Shown piece after piece: positions 1-7,653 of a DNA stretch of 15,174 bases. The position numbers and the translations under genes were made by a program. How positions within the stretch are numbered: the first letter of the stretch is position 1; the number at the start of each line of letters is the position of its first letter. Origin of the DNA: Geobacter sp. UBA6151. Its GTDB lineage: Bacteria > Desulfobacterota > Desulfuromonadia > Geobacterales > Pseudopelobacteraceae. Below the pieces are notes generated by a model that worked only from the letters and a program-made list of their open reading frames with translations, was not told the DNA's origin and did no database searches. The DNA lies in assembly GCA_002423105.1 (NCBI GenBank), contig DIUT01000019.1:842-16015 (forward strand), in the 5' to 3' direction.

Positions 1-332
1 TAGGTGATGTCCGGAAACAGCACCGGCCGCTCGTGCTTGAGCAGGCCCAGGAACACGTGAGCCAGCACCTCGTCGGATCCGTTGCCGACGAACACCTGCT
101 GCGGCGTCACGGCGTGGCGGGCGGCAATCGCCGCGCGCAGGCGGTCGCTGGCCGGATCCGGATACAGGCGCAGCGTGTCGCCGATTTCCGCGCGCAGCGC
201 TTCCAGCACGCGCCGGCTCGGCCCGTAGGGACATTCGTTGGTGTTGAGCTTGACCAGGTTGGGCAGCTTCGGCTGCTCGCCCGGCACATAGGGCGTCAAC
301 CCGCGCACCACCTCGCTCCAGTAGCGGCTCAT
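1..332 (-). CDS. hisC: Histidinol-phosphate aminotransferase, N-terminal part (cut by window edge)
   Basis: PLP-dependent aminotransferase that converts imidazole-acetol phosphate and glutamate to histidinol phosphate in cytosolic histidine biosynthesis. The 110 visible codons start MSRYWSEVVRGLTPYVPGEQ, followed by the family segment LVKLNTNECPYGPS at about residues 26-39, then YPDPASDRLRAAIA and VFVGNGSDEVLAHVF, the substrate and PLP-phosphate entry region. The Schiff-base lysine lies beyond the window. The ATG lies 2 bases after the hisD stop, so the two genes are co-transcribed and probably coupled. The N-terminal style (YVPGEQPKLPNLVKLNTNE) is what I associate with beta- and gammaproteobacterial HisC; Geobacter enzymes as I remember them start differently. 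With the high GC content, this makes the lineage of the fragment doubtful (see the hisD finding). The family call is firm; the lineage is inference. Confidence 0.9.
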   Translation of the reverse strand, partial: MSRYWSEVVRGLTPYVPGEQPKLPNLVKLNTNECPYGPSRRVLEALRAEIGDTLRLYPDPASDRLRAAIAARHAVTPQQVFVGNGSDEVLAHVFLGLLKHERPVLFPDIT

Positions 333-334
333 GC

Positions 335-1633
335 TCAGCTCTTGCCGCTCAGGCGAAGTTCAGCCGAGCGCGCGTGCGCCGACAGGCCTTCGCCGATTGC
401 CAGTTCCACGGCAATGCGGCCCAGCTTTTCGGCGCCCTCCGGCGAGACGCATATCACGCTGGAGCGCTTTTGAAAATCATAAACACCCAGCGGCGACGAG
501 AAACGCGCGGTGCGCGAAGTCGGCAGCACGTGGTTCGGTCCGGCGCAGTAGTCGCCCAGTGCTTCAGACGTGTAGCGGCCAAGGAAAATCGCACCGGCAT
601 GGCGGATCTTCGGCAGCAGGTCCCGCGCATTCTCGACTGACAATTCGAGGTGTTCCGGCGCGATGCGGTTGACCAGCGCGCAGGCCTCGTCGAGGTCGCG
701 CACGCGGATCAGCGCGCCTCGGCCCTCAAGCGAGGCCTCGATCACCGCGCGCCGCGGCATCTCCGGCAGCAGCTTTTCGATGCTCGCCGCCACCGCGTCG
801 AGATACTTCGCGTCCGGCGCGAGCAGGATCGACTGGGCAAGCTCGTCATGCTCGGCCTGCGAAAAAAGGTCCATCGCCACCCAGTCGGGGTCGGTGGCAC
901 CGTCGCAGACCACGAGGATTTCGGAGGGGCCGGCGACCATGTCGATGCCGACGACGCCGAACACGCGACGCTTGGCCGCCGCGACGTAGGCGTTGCCGGG
1001 ACCGACGATTTTGTCGACCTGGGGGATGGTCGCGGTGCCGTAGGCCAGGGCTGCCACGGCCTGGGCGCCACCAATTCTAAATATTCGATCCACGCCGGAT
1101 AGTTGGGCCGCAGCCAGTACTGCCGGGTTGATCTCGCCCCCCGGCGTGGGGCAGACCATGATGATCTCGCGTACACCGGCCACCCGTGCCGGTACGGCGT
1201 TCATGATTACGCTGGAGGGATAGCTGGCCTTGCCGCCCGGTACATAGATGCCGACACGATCAAGTGATGTCACCTTCTGGCCCAGCAGGATGTCCGGTTC
1301 TTCGGTGGAAAGCCAGGTCTGTTGCTTTTGCTTTTCATGAAAGCGGGCAACCCGCTCCACTGCCAGTTGCAGAGCGGCCATGTCCTGTTCAGGAACGGCC
1401 TTGACAGCCACGTCTATCTCCTGTTGGGTGACCTCAAGCGCAACGGCATCGGTCAGGTTCAGGCGGTCAAAGCCGTTGGTGTACTCCAGCAGGGCTGCAT
1501 CACCACGGCTGCGGACCTGGGCGATTATCTCCTGTACGGTGACCAGAACATCGGCGGAGGTCTCTTCACTGCGGTTTAGGATGGCGGCGAACTGTCGGTC
1601 AAAATCGGTGTCGTTAATATCGAGAAACAGCAC
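335..1633 (-). CDS. hisD: Histidinol dehydrogenase, apparently mosaic
   Basis: Zinc-dependent NAD enzyme that carries out the last two oxidations of histidine synthesis, L-histidinol to L-histidine; cytosolic homodimer. At 432 residues it has normal length. Expected active-site residues are present: zinc ligands Gln259 and His262 (FSQAEHDE), Asp361 (GDYCAGPNH) and His420 (SAHARSAE), and the catalytic pair Glu327-His328 (RIAPEHLEL). The start is GTG at 1633, chosen because AAGGGAG sits about 7 bases upstream and the protein then begins MLFLDI as in relatives. hisG ends 12 bases upstream. Residues 1 to about 189 read like Geobacter HisD. From about residue 190-215 onward the style (NAYVAAAKRRVFG, HVLPTSRTARFSSPLGVYDF) is betaproteobacterial and base composition becomes much more GC-rich. 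The enzyme looks intact, but the gene may be a recombinant or an assembly chimera. Confidence 0.95.
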   Translation of the reverse strand: MLFLDINDTDFDRQFAAILNRSEETSADVLVTVQEIIAQVRSRGDAALLEYTNGFDRLNLTDAVALEVTQQEIDVAVKAVPEQDMAALQLAVERVARFHEKQKQQTWLSTEEPDILLGQKVTSLDRVGIYVPGGKASYPSSVIMNAVPARVAGVREIIMVCPTPGGEINPAVLAAAQLSGVDRIFRIGGAQAVAALAYGTATIPQVDKIVGPGNAYVAAAKRRVFGVVGIDMVAGPSEILVVCDGATDPDWVAMDLFSQAEHDELAQSILLAPDAKYLDAVAASIEKLLPEMPRRAVIEASLEGRGALIRVRDLDEACALVNRIAPEHLELSVENARDLLPKIRHAGAIFLGRYTSEALGDYCAGPNHVLPTSRTARFSSPLGVYDFQKRSSVICVSPEGAEKLGRIAVELAIGEGLSAHARSAELRLSGKS

Positions 1634-1645
1634 GATGGAACTCCC

Positions 1646-2287
1646 TTAACCCAGAACTTTTTCCAGGCCGTCGATGATGCTGCGAATCCGCTGATGACGG
1701 GTCTTGAGGCTGGCCCGGTTCACCACAAGCCGTGTGGTGATCTCCGCTATGGTTTCCACTTCGCACAGGCCGTTCTGACGCAGGGTTTCGCCGGTGGAGA
1801 CCAGGTCCACGATCCGTTCAGAAAGCCCCACCAGCGGCGCCAGTTCGATGGAACCGTACAGTTTGATGATTTCTGCCTGCACTCCCTTGGAAGCAAAATG
1901 TTTTTCGGCGATGTGCGGGTATTTGGTGGCCACCCGGATATGGGTCCAGCGGGCCGGGTCGTCAGTGGTCGCCAGTCCGGCTGCCTCGGCAACCACCATG
2001 CGGCAGTAGCCGAAACCGAGATCAAGCGGTTCATACAGGTCCTTGTCCTGCTCCAGCAGGGTGTCCTTACCTACGATCCCCAGATCGGCACAGCCATGCT
2101 CGACATAAGTGGGGACGTCGGTGGCCCGCACGATCAGAGCCCGGACCTGCTGCTCCGGAAATTCGAAAATCAGCTTGCGCGAATCATCCAGCATGCTGGC
2201 CAGATTAATGCCTGTTTTTGAAAAAAGCTCAATGGATTCAGTAAGAATGCGTCCCTTTGGTATGGCGATGGTCAGCATGCTGTTCAT
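1646..2287 (-). CDS. hisG: ATP phosphoribosyltransferase, short form
   Basis: First enzyme of histidine biosynthesis: condenses ATP with PRPP to phosphoribosyl-ATP. At 213 residues it is the short HisG(S) class, which in known systems lacks the C-terminal regulatory domain and works in a hetero-octamer with HisZ; hisZ is not in this window. Visible motifs are IAIPKGRI at residues 7-14, VPTYVEHGCADLGIVGKD at 58-75 and the PRPP-binding loop DLVSTGETLRQNG at 161-173. The start ATG overlaps the murA stop in an ATGA (2284-2287), a sign of translational coupling. A second ATG three codons in (2278) fits the usual N-terminus almost as well. Feedback control by histidine would be expected through HisZ; no leader peptide or attenuator is seen here. 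Confidence 0.95.
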   Translation of the reverse strand: MNSMLTIAIPKGRILTESIELFSKTGINLASMLDDSRKLIFEFPEQQVRALIVRATDVPTYVEHGCADLGIVGKDTLLEQDKDLYEPLDLGFGYCRMVVAEAAGLATTDDPARWTHIRVATKYPHIAEKHFASKGVQAEIIKLYGSIELAPLVGLSERIVDLVSTGETLRQNGLCEVETIAEITTRLVVNRASLKTRHQRIRSIIDGLEKVLG

Positions 2288-3543
2288 GATTCTTGCACCC
2301 GTTCGATCTTGGCACCCAGCCCTGCCAGTTTTTCTTCAATTCGTTCGTAACCGCGATCAAGGTGGTAGATGCGCTGGATTTCCGTCGTGCCTTCAGCGGC
2401 CAGTCCGGCCAGCACCAGACAGGCCGAGGCCCGCAGATCGGTGGCCATGACCGGAGCGCCGGACAGTTTCTTGATCCCTTTTATTGTTGCCGAGTTGCCT
2501 TCAACCGTGATGTCTGCGCCAAAACGTTGCAGCTCTGAAACATGCATGAAGCGATTCTCAAAAATGTTTTCACTGATGACACTGGCACCGTCGGCAATAC
2601 ACATCAGCGCCATGAACTGGGCCTGCATGTCCGTGGGAAAACCGGGGTAGGGACGGGTCTTGATATTGACCGCCTGGAGACGCTTCGGCCCTTTAACCCG
2701 CACCACGCCGTCACGGCTGGTAATCTCCACTCCTGCGTCCTGCAGCTTGAAGCACAGGGCATCGAGATGCTCCAGTTTCATACCGCTGATCCGCACATCA
2801 CCGCCGGTGATAGCAGCGGCGATCATGAAAGTGCCGGCCTCGATCCGGTCCGGCATGACTTCGTAGGCTGCCGGGGTCAGTTCGCTTACCCCCTGGATGC
2901 GGATGGTGTCCGTTCCGGCCCCTTCGATCTTGGCCCCCATGCGGTTCAGATACTCTCCCAGGTCGGTGATTTCCGGTTCCCGTGCGGCATTTTCCAGCAC
3001 GGTTTCTCCCTTGGCAGTTGCGGCAGCCATCATCAGGTGCTCGGTGCCGCCCACGGTGGAAACATCAAAGTTGACCCTGGCCCCTTTCAGGCGCTTTTTT
3101 GCAATGGCCTCCACATAGCCGTGTTCCAGCCTGATTTCAGCTCCCAGTGCCTTTAAGCCTTTCAGGTGCTGGTCTATGGGGCGGGCACCGATGGCGCAGC
3201 CACCGGGCAAAGAGACCCGTGCCCGGCCGAAGCGAGCCAGCAGTGGACCCAGTACCAGGACTGAGGCGCGCATGGTCTTGACCAGATCGTAGGTGGCCTC
3301 CACGGTGTTGATCGGTCCGGCATCTATCTTCAGGGTCGAACCGGTTCGCTCCACCGTTGACCCCAGTGATTCTAATAGCTTGGCGGTTGTGGCGATATCC
3401 CGCAAGCGGGGGACGTTGCCGATGTGGCTTACGCCGTTTGCCAGAATGGCGGCGATACAGATGGGAAGCGAAGCATTTTTGGAACCGCTGACGGTTACCT
3501 CGCCCTTAAGCCGGGTTCCCCCGGTGATGATCAGTTTGTCCAC
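2284..3543 (-). CDS. murA: UDP-N-acetylglucosamine 1-carboxyvinyltransferase
   Basis: Transfers enolpyruvate from PEP to UDP-GlcNAc, the first committed step of peptidoglycan synthesis in the cytosol and the fosfomycin target. The 419-residue length is typical. Key residues are all present at standard positions: Lys22 (SGSKN), Cys116 in PGGCAIGARPIDQH (the fosfomycin-reactive cysteine, so no intrinsic Cys-to-Asp resistance), Asp305 in GFPTDMQAQF and Arg397 in HLDRGYERIEE. The start is GTG at 3543, preceded by an AAGGCAGG ribosome binding site and giving the usual MDKLIITGG. It heads a tightly coupled murA-hisG-hisD-hisC run, an arrangement found in several proteobacterial groups. A perfect -10 box lies about 36 bases upstream, so it may have its own promoter besides readthrough from glmS-ldt. 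Confidence 0.97.
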   Translation of the reverse strand: MDKLIITGGTRLKGEVTVSGSKNASLPICIAAILANGVSHIGNVPRLRDIATTAKLLESLGSTVERTGSTLKIDAGPINTVEATYDLVKTMRASVLVLGPLLARFGRARVSLPGGCAIGARPIDQHLKGLKALGAEIRLEHGYVEAIAKKRLKGARVNFDVSTVGGTEHLMMAAATAKGETVLENAAREPEITDLGEYLNRMGAKIEGAGTDTIRIQGVSELTPAAYEVMPDRIEAGTFMIAAAITGGDVRISGMKLEHLDALCFKLQDAGVEITSRDGVVRVKGPKRLQAVNIKTRPYPGFPTDMQAQFMALMCIADGASVISENIFENRFMHVSELQRFGADITVEGNSATIKGIKKLSGAPVMATDLRASACLVLAGLAAEGTTEIQRIYHLDRGYERIEEKLAGLGAKIERVQES

Positions 3544-3578
3544 AAAAGCCTGCCTTTTAATTGAAATTTGTATGGCCG

Positions 3579-3584
3579 ATTATA
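3579..3584 (-). promoter_or_regulatory. Probable -10 box upstream of murA
   Basis: In the 74-base gap between the transpeptidase stop and murA, the minus strand carries a perfect TATAAT (overlapping an equally good TATTAT three bases earlier). I find no good -35 hexamer 16-18 bases upstream; the best candidates match only two or so consensus bases. It is a plausible internal promoter for murA-hisGDC, perhaps activator-dependent, but the assignment rests on the -10 alone. Confidence 0.4.
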
Positions 3585-3617
3585 ATAGCCCAGGAGTATG
3601 GAGAGTAAAAGGGAAAA

Positions 3618-4478
3618 TCAGCGATAAACCGGCAGGGTTCCCCGCACTTCAAGCACCGGACCATACTCCAGCTCCTGAAAGCTGCCGTCATCTTCGCCGT
3701 GTTCGTCGTCCGGCGCGGCCCAGGCATAGAGCTTCTGGGCATCAAGCAGGACCGGATCTCGAGGCGTGTCAAAGGTTCTCAACTGCATTTTTTCGTCAAA
3801 AAGTCCGATGCAGCCGTGGGAGGCGGGGCGGCCCGGCAGGTCGCGGGCATGGATCCAGTAGCCCACGTTCTGTTTGTCGATATGAAAGCGCAGGGCGTTG
3901 TCCATGGGATACTGTTCTTCATCTCCAGCGGTTTTGTACAAGGATGAGGTATGGGTCCGGTGACGGGCATCAATCCGGAAGGTGCCCAGCGGAGTCTCGG
4001 TACCGGCTTTGCCGGTGGCGGCCGGCATGGAGAACTTGAGACGTCCCCGTTCATAGGCGCCGATCCACTGTTCCGTCACATCCAGCAGGATATATTTACG
4101 ATGTGGTCTGGCTGTCGGGTGTTCCGGTGGCAATGGTGTGTAAGTACGGATATCGTCCATCCGTAGCGGTTCCTTGATGGTCATGCCGGGATAGGCGTGG
4201 CGGCGGTCCAGCCGGTTGAAACGGGCCACCAGCACCCAGTCCTTGCCATAAAGTGATTCAAGGGTTTCATGGGGACGCAAGAAACGTGGTTGCCAACGGA
4301 TTCCTTTCTGGCTGGGATAATCGATCCGGGTGAGATCTTCCAGGGCCTTGTCATGGGGAGAAGGTCCGGGCGAATCAATGGTTGCGGTTTCCCGGATAAC
4401 GGCGCAGGAAGCAAACAGACCGGTCAAAAGCACCACCAGTACCAGCCGGTGGCTGAGTCTCATGCGGCTTGCACGCAT
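3618..4478 (-). CDS. YkuD-family L,D-transpeptidase, probable lipoprotein
   Basis: Family members crosslink peptidoglycan (3-3 links) or attach proteins to it, acting in the periplasm. In 286 residues I see an N-terminal hydrophobic segment (about 11-24) ending in LFASC with a candidate lipidated Cys25, though Phe at -3 is not an ideal lipobox. A LysM-like stretch at about 66-103 (PHETLESLYGKDW to YPGMTIKEP) follows, then the YkuD domain at about 128-250 with ATGKAGTETPLGTF at 155-168, catalytic-site His210 and the signature SHGCIGL with nucleophile Cys223. The usual Arg after GCI is Gly here, and the His-to-Cys spacing (13) is short. The tail at 257-264 is acidic. The ATG at 4478, three bases after the glmS stop, is preferred over ATG 4463 because only it precedes the whole signal segment and has a GGTGG upstream. 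It sits between glmS and murA, consistent with a cell-wall role. The exact reaction is not determined. Confidence 0.88.
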   Translation of the reverse strand: MRASRMRLSHRLVLVVLLTGLFASCAVIRETATIDSPGPSPHDKALEDLTRIDYPSQKGIRWQPRFLRPHETLESLYGKDWVLVARFNRLDRRHAYPGMTIKEPLRMDDIRTYTPLPPEHPTARPHRKYILLDVTEQWIGAYERGRLKFSMPAATGKAGTETPLGTFRIDARHRTHTSSLYKTAGDEEQYPMDNALRFHIDKQNVGYWIHARDLPGRPASHGCIGLFDEKMQLRTFDTPRDPVLLDAQKLYAWAAPDDEHGEDDGSFQELEYGPVLEVRGTLPVYR

Positions 4479-4481
4479 CGG

Positions 4482-6311
4482 TTATTCCACCGTCACACTC
4501 TTGGCCAGATTGCGCGGCTGGTCCACATCGGTCCCCTTCAGCACGGCAATATGGTAGGCCAGCAACTGCAGTGGCACGGAAAGCAGAATCGGGTCCAGGT
4601 CTTCATCAACCGTGGGCAGTTCAAGGACTGATTCCACGCGCTCTTTGACCTCATTATCACCGGCGGTTATCAGGGCGATCACCCGTCCGCCCCGGGCAAT
4701 CACCTCTTCCATGTTAGAGACGGTTTTCTCGTAGGCGCTGTTTTTTGGCGCAAGCACCACCACCGGTACATGCTCGTCGATCAGCGCGATGGGGCCGTGT
4801 TTCATCTCTCCGGCAGGGTACCCTTCGGCATGGATGTAGGATATCTCCTTCAGCTTGAGCGCCCCCTCCAGGGCGATGGGGAAGTTCTTGCCCCGGCCCA
4901 GGTAGAGGAAATCACGGGCGTTCATGTACTGCCGGGCAATTTTCTCGGTGGCGCTGTTCAGGGTCAGGGCTTCTTCCAGCAGGCCCGGCACCTTGCGCAG
5001 GGCGGCTATCATCCGGGCTCCCTGCGTGGCGCTGATGCGGCCCATGGCACGGCCAAGCCGTATGGTAAAGAGGTAGAGGGCGGTCAGTTGGGTGACGAAG
5101 GCCTTGGTGGAAGCCACCCCGATTTCAGGGCCGGCATGGGTATAGATCACGCCGCTTGCCTCCCGGGCGATGGATGAGTCCACCACGTTACAGATGGCCA
5201 TGTTCATGGCCCCCAGTTTTTTTGCCTCCCGCAGGGCTGCCAGTGTGTCGGCGGTTTCACCGGATTGGGAGATGACCAGCACCAGCGTGCTGGAGTCGAT
5301 CACCGGTTTGCGGTAGCGGAACTCGGAAGCGATGTCAACCTCCACCGGGATGCGGCAATGCTCCTCGATCAGGAACTTGCCGGTGAGCGCGGCATGCCAG
5401 GAGGTGCCGCAGGCCACGATCACCATCCGTTTGATGGATTGCAAGGCGGTGTCATCATAGTGCAGGTCTTCAAGGTAGACGTTCCCCTGCTCTTCCTGCA
5501 GTCGGCCGGCGATGGTGTCCCGCACCGCCTGCGGTTGCTCGTGGATCTCCTTGAGCATGAAGTGCTTGTAGCCGCCTTTTTCCGCCATCAGCGGCGACCA
5601 GTCGATGTGTCGAGCCTTCTTTTCCAGCGGTTGGCCCGCGATGGTTGAAAAGGTGCAGGCTGCGCCTGAAAACAGGACCATTTCACCGTCTTCCATGAAT
5701 ACCATTTCGCGGGTATGGGCAAGGATGGCAGGAATGTCGGAGGCAACGAAAAATTCGGCTTCTCCCAGTCCAATCACCATGGGGGAGCCGAGCTTTGCGG
5801 CGATCAGGGTGTCCGGCTCATCGCAGCAGAGGATGCAGACTGCAAAGGCTCCCTGCAACTCCTGCAAGGCGGCTCTGACGGCTGCCTCGAAGTCCAGCCT
5901 CTGCTTATGGTGCTCCTCGACCAGGTGGGCGATGACTTCGGTGTCGGTTTCGCTACTGAAGGTATGCCCGGCCTTTTTCAATTTTTCGCGTAGCGGCAGG
6001 TAGTTTTCGATGATGCCGTTATGAACCACAACGATTGAACCGGCCTGGTGAGGATGCGCGTTGGTTTCGGAAGGACGTCCGTGGGTGGCCCAGCGGGTAT
6101 GGCCTATGCCGATGTGGCCTGAGAGCGGCTGTTCCTTTATCAGACGCTCCAGGTTGACCAGCTTGCCTTCACTGCGCCGGGTCGTGATGACGCCGTTGGT
6201 AAGGGTGGCAATACCGGCGGAATCATAGCCCCGGTATTCCAGCTTGCGTAAACCTTCAAATATGATCGGCACGGCTTCCTGAGAACCGATGTAACCGACA
6301 ATTCCGCACAT
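4482..6311 (-). CDS. glmS: Glutamine--fructose-6-phosphate aminotransferase (isomerizing)
   Basis: Makes glucosamine-6-phosphate from fructose-6-phosphate and glutamine, the entry to UDP-GlcNAc for peptidoglycan and LPS. The 609-residue length matches the family. The N-terminal class II glutaminase domain (about 2-220) begins MCGIVGYIG, so Cys2 becomes the N-terminal nucleophile after Met removal; HTRWATHG (71-78) and HNGIIENY (97-104) are glutaminase motifs. Two SIS sugar-isomerase domains follow at about 290-425 (CGTSWHA, SQSGETADT) and 460-600 (GRGKNFPIALEGALKLKEISY, with Glu489 and His505 at the isomerase site). The end LAKSVTVE with Lys604 is standard. It heads the leftward gene run. The 5' leader is short and shows no room or conserved structure for a glmS ribozyme, so product control is more likely elsewhere. 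Confidence 0.98.
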   Translation of the reverse strand: MCGIVGYIGSQEAVPIIFEGLRKLEYRGYDSAGIATLTNGVITTRRSEGKLVNLERLIKEQPLSGHIGIGHTRWATHGRPSETNAHPHQAGSIVVVHNGIIENYLPLREKLKKAGHTFSSETDTEVIAHLVEEHHKQRLDFEAAVRAALQELQGAFAVCILCCDEPDTLIAAKLGSPMVIGLGEAEFFVASDIPAILAHTREMVFMEDGEMVLFSGAACTFSTIAGQPLEKKARHIDWSPLMAEKGGYKHFMLKEIHEQPQAVRDTIAGRLQEEQGNVYLEDLHYDDTALQSIKRMVIVACGTSWHAALTGKFLIEEHCRIPVEVDIASEFRYRKPVIDSSTLVLVISQSGETADTLAALREAKKLGAMNMAICNVVDSSIAREASGVIYTHAGPEIGVASTKAFVTQLTALYLFTIRLGRAMGRISATQGARMIAALRKVPGLLEEALTLNSATEKIARQYMNARDFLYLGRGKNFPIALEGALKLKEISYIHAEGYPAGEMKHGPIALIDEHVPVVVLAPKNSAYEKTVSNMEEVIARGGRVIALITAGDNEVKERVESVLELPTVDEDLDPILLSVPLQLLAYHIAVLKGTDVDQPRNLAKSVTVE

Positions 6312-6376
6312 GGGATTTGAACCTCTTGATTTTTCTGGAGTTGCCCTATCTGAACGACAGGGAAGAATAACATGTT

Positions 6377-6405
6377 AATCTTGCCTATCAAGCTGTTCAT
6401 GTCAA
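6377..6405 (-). promoter_or_regulatory. Possible sigma-70 promoter for glmS
   Basis: On the minus strand a perfect TTGACA (6405-6400) is followed after 17 bases by AAGATT (6382-6377), a weak -10 matching three of six consensus positions. The predicted start would leave a leader of roughly 60 bases before the glmS ATG. The -35 and spacing are good and the -10 poor, so support is moderate. A small palindrome, AACATGTT at 6369-6376, lies just downstream and could be a binding site. Confidence 0.4.
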
Positions 6406-6478
6406 GAAAATCAGTAGATTCCAGGTCACATTTTCTCGCTATCCGGCAGATGCTGGCGGTGATGTTCTGGCTAATTGC

Positions 6479-6507
6479 TTGAACCTGCCGGGCGGTTGGC
6501 ATATTAT
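6479..6507 (+). promoter_or_regulatory. Sigma-70-type promoter for the AAA ATPase operon
   Basis: TTGAAC (6479-6484) and TATTAT (6502-6507) are separated by exactly 17 bases; each differs from consensus at one position. Transcription would start near 6514, giving a leader of about 27 bases to the ATG at 6541. This also argues against the longer reading frame beginning with TTG at 6475, which would lie upstream of the transcript start. Confidence 0.65.
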
Positions 6508-6540
6508 TATCAAGATGACAAAGGCAAGGCAGGTCCATAT

Positions 6541-7608
6541 ATGAATGTCGAGCAGATGAAAGCGGTGTTGAAGGAGATGTTGACCACCACCGACCTGACC
6601 CCCTGTGTGGTGGGCCATCGTGGCGTGGGCAAGACCGCCGGTATTGTGCAGGTCTGCCGTGAAATCGGGCGGGAGTATGTGCCGATCCGGCTGGGACAGA
6701 TGGAGGTCGGTGATCTGGTGGGTATACCGTTCCGCGAGGGAGACCGGATGTATTGGTCCCGTCCGGCTTGGTGGCCCGATGATACTGCTCCACCTGCTGT
6801 CGTCCACTGTGACGAACTGAACCGGGCACAGCAGGAGGATACGCTCCAGGCCATCTTTCAGTTTGTGGAGCCGCCTGCCGAGGGTTTGCAGCGGGCTTTG
6901 CATACCCACCGGCTGGCACCCCACCACAAGGTAGTGGTTACCATCAATCCGCCGGACGGTAGTTACCAGGTGGCAACCCTGGACCGGGCGCTGATCGACC
7001 GGATGGTGATGCTGTATGTGGAGACCGATTATCAGTGTTGGGCGCGCTATGCGGCAGTGCGTGAGCTTGATGGTGATGTGCGCGGTTTTCTGTCCGGTAA
7101 CAGCAGTTTCCTGGCACGCCAGGGAGCTGCCATGGATATGCAGGTGGAGCCAACGGAGCGGGGATGGGAAATGATCAGCACCTTGCGTCGGCACTGCCGC
7201 TTTCCCGGCGATCTGGCGATGGAGGTGTATGCCGGAATTGTTGGTAAAGAGGCGGCCATTACTTTCATGCGCTGGCTGGCAGATCGGGCCGGACGTCCGC
7301 TGACGGCCCAGGAGGTGCTGGATAACTGGTCGGAGGTGGCAGACCGGGCCAAGGCACAGCGCGATGATGTGCAGGCTGCCACCATTAACGATCTGCTGGC
7401 AACCCTGCAAGTCCGGCCGGAGTTGGGACCGGAGCGGGAAGAGCATCTTGTGGCCTATCTGGCTGTTCTGCCCAGGGATTTGCGTTTCGGTTTTATCAAG
7501 TCATTGCTGAGGATTCCGGCAGTGGCCATGGCTATCAGCCAGGACCGCTATGATGCGGTTGTGTTCGATGCGATCCGGGTGTTCAGTGCTGAGGCGCAGG
7601 CCGCCTGA
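6541..7608 (+). CDS. MoxR-like AAA+ ATPase (AAA_5 type)
   Basis: A 355-residue AAA+ ATPase of the kind that remodels or activates partner proteins, often metalloenzymes, usually together with a von Willebrand A-domain protein. Visible motifs are Walker A GHRGVGKT (25-32), Walker B VVHCDELNRA (87-96, acidic pair Asp91-Glu92), sensor 1 VVVTINPPDG (131-140, Asn136) and the arginine-rich LDRALIDRM (147-155). The C-terminal half (about 170-355) is helical-looking and not recognised by me. The ATG at 6541 is chosen over TTG 6475 because a good promoter lies between them and GGCAGG precedes it. No VWA gene is adjacent; the next gene is a ferritin-like protein 45 bases downstream. The partner and target are unknown; co-transcription with the diiron protein is inference from spacing. 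Confidence 0.85.
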   Translation: MNVEQMKAVLKEMLTTTDLTPCVVGHRGVGKTAGIVQVCREIGREYVPIRLGQMEVGDLVGIPFREGDRMYWSRPAWWPDDTAPPAVVHCDELNRAQQEDTLQAIFQFVEPPAEGLQRALHTHRLAPHHKVVVTINPPDGSYQVATLDRALIDRMVMLYVETDYQCWARYAAVRELDGDVRGFLSGNSSFLARQGAAMDMQVEPTERGWEMISTLRRHCRFPGDLAMEVYAGIVGKEAAITFMRWLADRAGRPLTAQEVLDNWSEVADRAKAQRDDVQAATINDLLATLQVRPELGPEREEHLVAYLAVLPRDLRFGFIKSLLRIPAVAMAISQDRYDAVVFDAIRVFSAEAQAA

Positions 7609-7626
7609 ATCAATTGATTGAATCAA
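7609..7626. promoter_or_regulatory. Small palindromic element between the ATPase and ferritin-like genes
   Basis: ATCAATTGAT at 7609-7618 is a perfect 10-base palindrome directly after the ATPase stop. It is followed by TTGAATCAA, so TTGATTGAATCAA is nearly symmetrical as well. This could be an operator for the ferritin-like gene or simply AT-rich spacer. There is no GC-rich stem with a T-run, so it is not a normal intrinsic terminator. Confidence 0.25.
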
Positions 7627-7653
7627 GGTTTATTTCACTATGCGGAGGGAACA

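Noticed and set aside
6312..6400. glmS ribozyme/riboswitch in the glmS leader
   Set aside because: The leader is too short and I cannot see the conserved ribozyme core. This class is mainly known from Firmicutes.
6475..6540. Extended start (TTG) for the AAA ATPase adding 22 residues
   Set aside because: A near-consensus promoter sits inside this stretch, so the transcript would begin after the TTG. The ATG at 6541 has a ribosome binding site and fits the family N-terminus.
6439..7446. 335-residue open frame antisense to the AAA ATPase
   Set aside because: It lies opposite a gene with intact Walker motifs. The translated product is His/Gln-rich with no domain, typical of an antisense shadow.
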